Shown piece after piece: positions 25,341 to 31,735 of a stretch of 36,754 nt of DNA (its first letter is position 1; every line of letters begins with the position of its first letter). The position numbers were made by a program, and so were the translations under genes. The DNA is from Treponema sp. (GTDB lineage Bacteria > Spirochaetota > Spirochaetia > Treponematales > Breznakiellaceae): NCBI GenBank assembly GCA_031255645.1, contig JAIRSC010000107.1, forward strand, positions 1 through 36,754, in the 5' to 3' direction. The notes under the pieces are model-generated. The model was not told the DNA's origin. It saw only the letters and a list, made by a program, of their open reading frames with translations, and made no database searches.

Positions 25341-25594
25341 AGGTTCGCCGTTAAAAAATCACGCGCCGCTTCTACCGCCGCCGCTTCGTCTTCGCCTTCC
25401 GCCTTGACGGTAAAGGTCTGACCGCATTTAAGCCGCAGCTTCATCAGGCCGATTAATTTTTTCGCGTCGGCGCTTTGATCGTCCCGGTTAACGGTGACAT
25501 CGCTTTTAAACTCCTGCATTTTCTGGACGAAAAGTCCCGCCGGCCGCGCGTGAATACCGTTTGGATCGGTAATCGTATACGAAAATTCCCGCAT
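25337..25594 (-). CDS. ptsH: PTS HPr protein, Ser46 replaced by Lys
   Basis: An 85-aa phosphocarrier between enzyme I and EIIA. The active-site motif NGIHARPAG has H15. The ATG at 25594 is set by AAGGAGG; the track's 12 extra residues are not needed. In the region where HPr has AKSL with regulatory Ser46, this protein has AKKL, so HPr kinase cannot phosphorylate it there. It sits between EIICB and the regulator, apart from enzyme I at the other end of the operon. Transfer of phosphate should be normal; carbon-repression signalling through P-Ser should not occur with this copy. Confidence 0.93.
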   Translation of the reverse strand: MREFSYTITDPNGIHARPAGLFVQKMQEFKSDVTVNRDDQSADAKKLIGLMKLRLKCGQTFTVKAEGEDEAAAVEAARDFLTANL

Positions 25595-25650
25595 ATATCC
25601 TCCTTCATAAACCTCAAAATAAAAACTCAAAGCCCCTGGGGCCGCGGTTC

Positions 25651-25679
25651 GCGGACAGGGAATTCGCTTCCCCGTCCGC
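25651..25679. other. Stem-loop in the EIICB-HPr gap
   Basis: GCGGAC-A-GGGAA-TTCGC-TTCCC-C-GTCCGC: 11 pairs with one mismatch. It stands next to the palindrome at 25691, so the 138-base gap inside the operon holds two large hairpins. They could reduce read-through or stabilise the EIICB mRNA end. Confidence 0.45.
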
Positions 25680-25690
25680 TGGACAATACA

Positions 25691-25723
25691 GGCTGTTCCA
25701 AAAGCCGAAGTTTTGGAACAGCC
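25691..25723. repeat. Palindrome, AAAACTTCRG family, copy 2
   Basis: GGCTGTTCCAAAA-GCCGAAG-TTTTGGAACAGCC: a 13-bp perfect stem. The minus strand, which is the transcribed one, reads AAAACTTCGGCTTTT in the middle. It begins 9 bases after the EIICB stop and has no T-run after it. Confidence 0.6.
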
Positions 25724-25732
25724 CCAATAATA

Positions 25733-27124
25733 TCATTTTTTTAAACTGGTCACCACTTCTTCATATTCCGGGGCGCTGAGGAAATCGGTTATCAATACAA
25801 GGCGGGCATTGGGATTCGCCTCTTTTGCCCGGGCGCCCAGTTCCTTGTGGCAGATGATAATGTCCGCGTCCGGGGGGACTTCGCCTACCGGCGAATGAAC
25901 AACGGTAATGTCCGTAATACCCGCCGCCTGAATTTTTTTCCGCAGTTTGGTAGCCCCCATCGCGCTTGAACCCATTCCGGCGTCGCAGGCAAAGACGATC
26001 TTTTTTACCGCGGAGGCGGTGTCCCAGGCGGCTTTGGTTTCTTCCGCCGAGATGCCTTTTGATTCGGCCTTGTTCGCCCTGGTCTTGGCCTGGGCCGCTT
26101 CAAGGTCGGCGTCGTCCTTCCCGAAAACCTTGAGCAGCGCCATGGACAGGATAAACGAAACCGCGCCGCCCAGCAGTATGCCCAGAATATTGGGGATGTA
26201 CGCGCCCCTGGGAGTCATCATAAGTTCCGCGAAAATCGATCCCGGAGAAGCCGGCCCGACAAGACCGCCCCCGAAAATGCTTAAAGTCAGGACGCCGGTA
26301 AAACCGCCGGCTATCATGGCGATGATAAGAATGGGGTTCATCAGCACATAGGGGAAATAAATCTCGTGAATACCGCCGAGGAAGTGGATGATCGCCGCGC
26401 CGGGGGCGCTGCTTTTGGCGCTGCCTTTTCCCACAAAACAATACGCGAGAAGCAGACCAAGGCCGGGGCCGGGGTTCGATTCAATCATAAAATAGATTGA
26501 CCGTCCCACGGCTTCCGCCTGCTGGCTTCCCAGGGGCGTAAAGACGCCGTGGTTTATCGCGTTGTTGAGAAACAGTATCTTTGCGGGTTCGACGATTATC
26601 GAAGAAAACGGCAGCAGCTTGTGGTTGACCAGCCAGCCTACGCCCGCGCCAAGGGCGTTGGTCGCGGCGGCGGCAAGGGGGCCTATGCCAAGGTAACAGA
26701 TAATCGCGAGTATGCCGCCGATGATTCCCGCGGAAAAGTTGTTTATCAACATTTCAAAACCGGCGGGGATATGGCCTTCCAGCGCGTTGTCAAATCTTTT
26801 GATGCAGAAACCGCCCAGGGGGCCCGCAATCATGGCGCCCAGGAACATGGGGATATCCGCTCCCATGATGACGCCGATAGTGGCGATAGCGCCGACTACG
26901 CCGCCCCGTACGCCGTCGCCCGTCAGACGGCCTCCGGTATAGCCGATAAGAAGCGGCAGAAGATACGTCAACATCGGCCCGACCATGGCGCCGAGTTTTT
27001 CATTGGGTATCCAGCCGGTCGGAATAAACAGCGCCGTGATAAGCCCCCAGGCAATGAAGGCGCCCAAATTGGGCATAACCATGGCGGAAAGCGTTCGTCC
27101 GACTTTTTGTACCATTTGTTTCAT
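25733..27124 (-). CDS. PTS mannitol-type EIICB permease
   Basis: A 463-aa membrane protein that imports and phosphorylates a hexitol. The EIIC part (1-345) has many hydrophobic helices and the sugar-binding signature GIHEIYFPYVLMNP of the mannitol family. The EIIB domain (about 375-463) has the phospho-Cys in VFACDAGMGSSAMG. The EIIA domain, fused in E. coli MtlA, is here a separate gene. The ATG at 27124 has GAGGAG six bases upstream. First gene of the operon HPr-regulator-EIIA-kinase-dehydrogenase-EI. Mannitol is the best substrate guess; the paralogous CmtA type is also possible. Confidence 0.9.
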   Translation of the reverse strand: MKQMVQKVGRTLSAMVMPNLGAFIAWGLITALFIPTGWIPNEKLGAMVGPMLTYLLPLLIGYTGGRLTGDGVRGGVVGAIATIGVIMGADIPMFLGAMIAGPLGGFCIKRFDNALEGHIPAGFEMLINNFSAGIIGGILAIICYLGIGPLAAAATNALGAGVGWLVNHKLLPFSSIIVEPAKILFLNNAINHGVFTPLGSQQAEAVGRSIYFMIESNPGPGLGLLLAYCFVGKGSAKSSAPGAAIIHFLGGIHEIYFPYVLMNPILIIAMIAGGFTGVLTLSIFGGGLVGPASPGSIFAELMMTPRGAYIPNILGILLGGAVSFILSMALLKVFGKDDADLEAAQAKTRANKAESKGISAEETKAAWDTASAVKKIVFACDAGMGSSAMGATKLRKKIQAAGITDITVVHSPVGEVPPDADIIICHKELGARAKEANPNARLVLITDFLSAPEYEEVVTSLKK

Positions 27125-27151
27125 GTTTTTCTCCTCTTTCATTCGCAAGCT

Positions 27152-27179
27152 TTCATTTACTTTACAGAATGAATGTCAA
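27152..27179 (-). promoter_or_regulatory. Candidate operator and -35 box of the hexitol PTS operon
   Basis: A perfect TTGACA (minus strand, 27174-27179) is followed directly by a dyad TTCATT-N10-AATGAA (27152-27173), 28 bases before the EIICB start. No good -10 is found at 16-18 bp, which fits a promoter needing an activator. MtlR binding is an inference. Confidence 0.4.
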
Positions 27180-27241
27180 AAAACGCAAGGAAAACATGTA
27201 CAGAATTGGCATAGCGGTTCTGTGCCAGGACTAAAGAACGA

Positions 27242-27280
27242 TAAAAGGGCATTGCCCCGCATTTTCCCCGAAGGGGTTTT
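27242..27280 (-). terminator. Weak terminator after the GGDEF-like gene
   Basis: On the minus strand two small hairpins follow each other: CCCC-TTC-GGGG, then GGGC-AAT-GCCC followed by TTTTAT. Stems are only 4 bp. They lie 34-72 bases past the stop. Confidence 0.35.
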
Positions 27281-27313
27281 TACAGACCTCCCGCGCTGTT
27301 TTTCGCCGGAACG

Positions 27314-28846
27314 TCAGATCTGCGATTTACGGATAAACTCCCGGTATTTTTCCGGATTGCTTTTGAAGGCCACTATCGGCTGCTCGTCTTCCGCTTTTCC
27401 CAGGGCGCTTGCCGCTTCGAAGAAAAGCCTGTCCGCGTTTATAAGGCGCCCCGAACGGGAACTGAGCCCGGCGCGGAGAGCCGTTTTGGAACCGTCCGGC
27501 AGATTTTTTAACACCCTGGCGTGGAATTCCTCGGCTTTGATAATTCCGTGATCCAGATCCGTATTGGGAATAATCACCGATATACCCCGGTTTCCCTTTT
27601 CAAAGGTCAGGTCTTTAAGGTTAAAGAAACGTACCGCCTCGCCGGCGAGTTTTTTGTAAAATTCGCCGTCCGGGACTTCCTCACATTCGAAAAGCAGCAT
27701 GACGAGATCCTGCTCAGACGCGGCGCAGCGGTGAATTTCCGAGGCGAGCCTGTCTATCGTATAGTCTTCCCAGCCTATGCCGCTTTTTGGCGAATAAAGT
27801 CCCCGAGGCCCGGCATCCGTTTTGGCGGACGGATAAGGTTCCGGTGATTCGGTATCCGTTTCGCCGGGCGGATAAAATTCCCCTGGCTCGCCCGATCCGG
27901 TATCCGATTCATCGAACGGATAAAATTCCCCCGGCTCGCCCGGTCCGGTATCCGATTCGTCGAACGGATAAAATTCTCCCGGCCCGGCATCCGTTTCCGC
28001 GGACGGTTCTTCGCCCGGCATTTCGAGCGTATCCTCGTCCAGGAAATCGTCCAGCGAAAATTCGTCGGAGCCGTCAAAACCGCCCGGACTTTTTTCCGTC
28101 TCCGTTTCCCCGAAGCTCTCGCCGTCTTCCGGTTCGGAAAAAGTGGTAAAATCAAAATCGTCGTCCAAATCTTCCTGTTCGTCCGCTTCTTCGGCGCGAT
28201 CTTCCGAATAGGAGGTTTCTTCCGCGTAGGAAGTTTCCGAATAAGTGCTTTCCGTCCGGGCGGTTTCCGGGCTCGCTTCGTCCGGCTCTGCGCGTTCCCG
28301 AATCCCGGCTTCTTCCGTAATTCCGGCGTTTTCTTTTTTCAGGATTGAAGACAGTATCAGCGTGAGGAAGGCGACAAGCAGGGCCGCCAGTATCGCCGCG
28401 AGCGATTGTTTCAGCGTTTTTACGAAAAGCGCGTAATCGACGACGTTGTAGGCGGCGTAAATGTTGACGTTTCGCAGGCCGCTGACATCCACCTGTTTCG
28501 CCGGCAGATAACCCGTTCCGGGGCGTCCGGCAAAGCCCGGCGTGGTTCCGTTCCTTACGACGATCCTTCCGGGCTCTTTTTCAAAGGCAAGTTCGCTTCC
28601 CGCGGACCCGGTTATGATTATTCCTTCAAGGGCCTCTCCGGCCCTGAGCCGTTCCTGTATCAGGTCCCCGCCGTTTTCCTCAAAAAAAACGTCCCGGGAA
28701 ACGAGGCCGGCTATGCCGTCCAGCTCCATTTCGGCGGTTTCTTTTTGCCGCCCAATGCCTCTGTATATCCGGTACGCCGCGAAAACGACCGACGCGGTAT
28801 AAACAAGAATACAAAACAGGGCAACTATCGAAGGAGTTTTCCGCAT
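27314..28846 (-). CDS. Membrane protein with acidic repeats and degenerate GGDEF-like domain
   Basis: A 510-aa protein. Helix 1 (about 8-28), a periplasmic domain of about 110 residues and helix 2 (about 148-170) form a sensor-like front. A very acidic linker (about 175-345) holds 16-residue repeats containing GEFYPFDESDTG. The C-terminal part (about 365-495) looks like a diguanylate-cyclase fold: FEKGNRGISVIIPNTDLDHG aligns with the GGDEF strand, and LFFEAASALGKA with the helix near the end. The GGDEF signature itself is gone (KGNRG), so catalysis is unlikely. The -10 box lies 7 bases before the ATG and no Shine-Dalgarno is seen. The assignment rests on pattern only. Confidence 0.6.
   Translation of the reverse strand: MRKTPSIVALFCILVYTASVVFAAYRIYRGIGRQKETAEMELDGIAGLVSRDVFFEENGGDLIQERLRAGEALEGIIITGSAGSELAFEKEPGRIVVRNGTTPGFAGRPGTGYLPAKQVDVSGLRNVNIYAAYNVVDYALFVKTLKQSLAAILAALLVAFLTLILSSILKKENAGITEEAGIRERAEPDEASPETARTESTYSETSYAEETSYSEDRAEEADEQEDLDDDFDFTTFSEPEDGESFGETETEKSPGGFDGSDEFSLDDFLDEDTLEMPGEEPSAETDAGPGEFYPFDESDTGPGEPGEFYPFDESDTGSGEPGEFYPPGETDTESPEPYPSAKTDAGPRGLYSPKSGIGWEDYTIDRLASEIHRCAASEQDLVMLLFECEEVPDGEFYKKLAGEAVRFFNLKDLTFEKGNRGISVIIPNTDLDHGIIKAEEFHARVLKNLPDGSKTALRAGLSSRSGRLINADRLFFEAASALGKAEDEQPIVAFKSNPEKYREFIRKSQI
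27869..27991 (-). repeat. In-frame 48-bp tandem repeats in the acidic linker
   Basis: Units starting CGGATAAAATTC at 27869, 27917 and 27965 have a period of exactly 48 bases (16 codons). The first two are nearly equal and the third is partial. A recent in-frame duplication is likely, and copy number may vary between strains. Confidence 0.75.
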
Positions 28847-28853
28847 GAAGAAT

Positions 28854-28859
28854 AGTATA
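28854..28859 (-). promoter_or_regulatory. -10 box seven bases before the GGDEF-like gene
   Basis: Minus strand TATACT (5 of 6), then ATTCTTC and the ATG at 28846. No clear -35 stands at 17 bp. Confidence 0.35.
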
Positions 28860-28900
28860 TACGATTTTGCTTTTTTCTGCTAGAATATAACGGAAGAAAA

Positions 28901-29755
28901 ATGAAAAAAACGAGAAAACCCTGTCTTCCCGCGCCCTGGTATCCCCGCGATCCCGTGGAGCTGATGAATTTTCTTGACCCGTTTGCGCGGATAGAGCCCG
29001 CGGGCGACATTCCCGCCGCCGTCGCCCCCCACGCGGGCTGGCGTTATTCCGGCGTTCCGGCCGCGAAGGCCGCCGCGGCCCTTGCCGCTGAACCGGCGGA
29101 TACGGTCGCGGTAATAGGCGGCCACCTGCCGGGGGGCGCGAAGCCCCTGTTCGCGATGGAAGATTCGTGCCTTACCCCGCTTGGGGAAATGGAAATTGAC
29201 GCGGAACTCCGGGATCTTGTAAAAGACAGCCTGGACGGGCAGGAGGATGTTTGGGCCGACAACACGGTGGAAGTGCTCCTGCCAATCGTAAAACGTTTTT
29301 TTCCGGCGGCGAAGCTCCTTTGGGCGCGGTTTCCGGCGGAATTGTCCTCGTTTGAAGCCGGAAAAACCCTGGCGAAAGCGGCTTTGTCGCTGGGGCGGCG
29401 GGTAAAAGTCCTGGGTTCCACGGATCTTACCCATTACGGCTCCGCTTACGGCTTTAGCCCCCGGGGAAGCGGCCCCGGCGCCCTGGAATGGGTAAAAACC
29501 GTCAATGACCGCCGTTTTATTGAGGCGGTCATTGACGGAAATCCGCGGGACATACTGGACAGGGCGGAACGGGAACGGGCGGCCTGTTCGGCCGGGGCCG
29601 TGCTCGGCGCCCTGGGCTTTGCCGAAGAAACGGCCGGGAAAAACAGGCCGGCGGGGCGGCTTCTCGATTACCGGACCAGCGCCGATCTTACCGGCGATCC
29701 GGGCGATTCGTTTGTCGGGTATATGGCGTTTCTTTTTTGGAACGATTTTCGTTGA
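28901..29755 (+). CDS. MEMO-family (AmmeMemoRadiSam system protein B) protein
   Basis: A 284-aa protein of the MEMO1/class III extradiol-dioxygenase-like fold. Motifs seen are APHAGWRYSG (H44), IGGHLPGG (H75), STDLTHYG (D175, H178) and CSAGAVLG (C229); H44, H75 and C229 match the metal site of human MEMO1. The block usually read as HSxEVQLPF is NTVEVLLPI here, with His changed to Asn. The AmmeMemoRadiSam partners (AMMECR1 and radical SAM) are not in the window. GGAAG lies before the ATG. Biochemical role unknown; copper or redox chemistry has been proposed for the human protein. Confidence 0.85.
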   Translation: MKKTRKPCLPAPWYPRDPVELMNFLDPFARIEPAGDIPAAVAPHAGWRYSGVPAAKAAAALAAEPADTVAVIGGHLPGGAKPLFAMEDSCLTPLGEMEIDAELRDLVKDSLDGQEDVWADNTVEVLLPIVKRFFPAAKLLWARFPAELSSFEAGKTLAKAALSLGRRVKVLGSTDLTHYGSAYGFSPRGSGPGALEWVKTVNDRRFIEAVIDGNPRDILDRAERERAACSAGAVLGALGFAEETAGKNRPAGRLLDYRTSADLTGDPGDSFVGYMAFLFWNDFR

Positions 29756-29798
29756 ATAAAAAGTATTTTTCCTGTATGATTGCACGTAGATTGTCAAA

Positions 29799-29827
29799 AA
29801 CATCAAAAAACTTCGGTTTTGGATGTT
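29799..29827. repeat. Palindrome, AAAACTTCRG family, copy 3
   Basis: AACATCAAAAAACTTCGGTT followed by TTGGATGTT: 10 pairs with one A-G mismatch, capped by C(TTCG)G. It lies 44 bases after the MEMO gene, in the gap before the kinase gene. A T-run borders it on the minus-strand side only. Confidence 0.55.
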
Positions 29828-29857
29828 CCCAAATTACTATTGTGAGGATTTTAATAC

Positions 29858-31027
29858 ATGTTGGATATCGGTCCGATTCACCGAACTGAATATGAGTTGG
29901 GCGAAGACCGATCAGAGCCCGTTTGTATCGCGGAAGCTCCGGGGCGGATTCATTTTATGGGGGAACACGGCGAAAACGGGGCCGGTTTGTTCCTTTCGTC
30001 GGCTGTCGACAGGACGATCCGCGTTTCGGTAAGCGTTCGCAAGGATAATTCCATCCGTTTTTTCGCCGCGGATCTTGGGGAACGGAAGCGCACGACCCTG
30101 GTAAATCTGAAGTACAAACGGGAAGACCGGTGGGCGAACTATATCAAGCTGGCAATTCACGTTTTTGCCGAACTGGGATACCCCGTAAAAGGCCTTAATT
30201 TTACCGTTTCGGGGAATATTCCCCAGCAGATCGGGCTGGCCTCGTCTACCGCGATAGAAGTCGCCGCCGCCGCCGCGCTAAAGGGCTATTATAAGGCGGC
30301 GATTCAGGAAAAAGAGCTTATACGGCGTCTGGTTAAGGCCCAGGCGGATTTTTTCGGAAAAGAATCCAGTCCCGTGGACTACCTTGTCGCCTTTTCGGCG
30401 CGTAAAAACCATTTTTTGGTCGTGGACGAGCTTAACCTCGAGGTAAAGCGGATTAAGTCTCCGCTTTCCAGGTACCGGTTCCTGCTTACGGATTCGCGGG
30501 TTCCCCGGCTTGGCGTGGAAGAAGAGTTAAAACAGCGCAGGCTCGATACCCGGAAAGGTCTGGAGATTCTTTCGCGGAAAAGAGAAGGGGCGAGCTTCAG
30601 GGAATTCGCCTCCGGGGATCTGCTTGATTCAATGGGCTCGTTTCCCGAAGAGATACGCCGCCGCTCTCTTCATGTGGTCGAGGAACTGCGGCGGGTTAAC
30701 GAAACGGCGGAGGCCCTGAAAAAGGCCGAATACGGGGAAATATCCAGGATTGTGTATTCTTCCCATGAAAGCCTGCGGGATTTGTACGAAGTTTCCTGCC
30801 CCGAAATCGACTGGCTTGTCAAACGCGCCCAGGAAACCGAAGGGACGCTTGGTTCCCGCATGACGGGCATGGGTTTCGGCGGCTGTACCTATACGATACT
30901 CAAGGAAAACGCCGAAAAAGAATACAGGCGGCGGCTTGAAGATTACGAGCGGATATTCGGCTTTCATCCCCTGGTTCACGAAATCCGGCTTGCCGCCGGC
31001 GCCAGGCTTGTTCCGGACGAGGCCTAA
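29858..31027 (+). CDS. Galactokinase-like GHMP sugar kinase
   Basis: A 389-aa cytoplasmic kinase. GHMP motif 1 is APGRIHFMGEHGENGAG (R30, E36, H37). Motif 2 is GNIPQQIGLASSTAIEVA (ATP-binding). The catalytic-Asp block is SPVDYLV (D174). Motif 3 is SRMTGMGFGGCTYTI. Catalytic Arg and Asp are present, but the sugar-binding GEHTDYN of galactokinases reads GEHGENG, with Asp changed to Glu and the Tyr absent. The substrate may therefore be another sugar. No other galactose-pathway gene is near. GAGGA precedes the ATG by 9 bases. The two TPR genes follow after 2 and 19 bases, making an operon. Confidence 0.8.
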   Translation: MLDIGPIHRTEYELGEDRSEPVCIAEAPGRIHFMGEHGENGAGLFLSSAVDRTIRVSVSVRKDNSIRFFAADLGERKRTTLVNLKYKREDRWANYIKLAIHVFAELGYPVKGLNFTVSGNIPQQIGLASSTAIEVAAAAALKGYYKAAIQEKELIRRLVKAQADFFGKESSPVDYLVAFSARKNHFLVVDELNLEVKRIKSPLSRYRFLLTDSRVPRLGVEEELKQRRLDTRKGLEILSRKREGASFREFASGDLLDSMGSFPEEIRRRSLHVVEELRRVNETAEALKKAEYGEISRIVYSSHESLRDLYEVSCPEIDWLVKRAQETEGTLGSRMTGMGFGGCTYTILKENAEKEYRRRLEDYERIFGFHPLVHEIRLAAGARLVPDEA

Positions 31028-31029
31028 AC

Positions 31030-31716
31030 GTGGACGGCTTAAAAGCTTCCCTTGAGGAAGGGGTCAGGCTTTTCCGCATGAACCGCTGGGAACCGGCCCT
31101 GGCGGAACTGCTCAAGGTTGACGCGGACGGCTTTTCCGTGGAAGAGGCCGCCGATCTCGCCTACTATCTGGGGCTTTGCTATACCAAGCTGAGACGCTAC
31201 GACGACGCCCTGCTGTACCTGGAACAGGTTGTTACCTCTTCCCCCGATCCCCTGCGGATGTACCAGTGCCGCATGACCCTGGCCTATATCTACGCGATAA
31301 CCAGCCGTTCCAAACTCGCCGAATTCGAGCTTGGCAGGCTTGTGGAAGGCGGTTTTGAGTCCGTGCAGATGTACACGACACTGGCCTACGCGGCCTGGTC
31401 CCAGCGGCATTACCAGAAAGCCATAGACTACTATGAAAAAGCCCTTGATTTGGACGAAAATAATCCCACGGCCCTGAACGGCCTCGGTTATATCCTGGCC
31501 GATTCGGACCTGGACGTAGTCAGGGGCGTAAGGCTGTGCCGCAGGGCGGTGGACAAAAAACCCCAGAGTCCGGCGTATCTGGATTCGCTGGGATGGGCCT
31601 ATTTCAAAAGCGGCGACGCGGCCGAAGCCCGAATCTGGCTCAGGAGGGCGCTGGATATGGCTCCGTATCAGAAAGAAATACGCGAGCACATGAAAACCGT
31701 AGTCGCCCCCGAATGA
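31030..31716 (+). CDS. TPR-repeat protein
   Basis: A 228-aa protein made almost wholly of tetratricopeptide repeats: LAYYLGLCYTKLRRYDDALL, AYAAWSQRHYQKAIDYYEKA, LGWAYFKSGDAAEARIWLRR. No signal peptide, so it is probably cytoplasmic. The GTG start is two bases after the kinase stop, and GAGG lies at the right distance inside the kinase gene. The next gene also carries TPRs and follows after 19 bases. Such proteins act as scaffolds; the partner is unknown. Confidence 0.85.
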   Translation: MDGLKASLEEGVRLFRMNRWEPALAELLKVDADGFSVEEAADLAYYLGLCYTKLRRYDDALLYLEQVVTSSPDPLRMYQCRMTLAYIYAITSRSKLAEFELGRLVEGGFESVQMYTTLAYAAWSQRHYQKAIDYYEKALDLDENNPTALNGLGYILADSDLDVVRGVRLCRRAVDKKPQSPAYLDSLGWAYFKSGDAAEARIWLRRALDMAPYQKEIREHMKTVVAPE

Positions 31717-31735
31717 GCGGGGAGGAAACAGCAGA

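Noticed and set aside
27869-27991. CRISPR-like array
   Set aside because: The 48-bp units abut with no spacers and are in frame inside a protein-coding gene.
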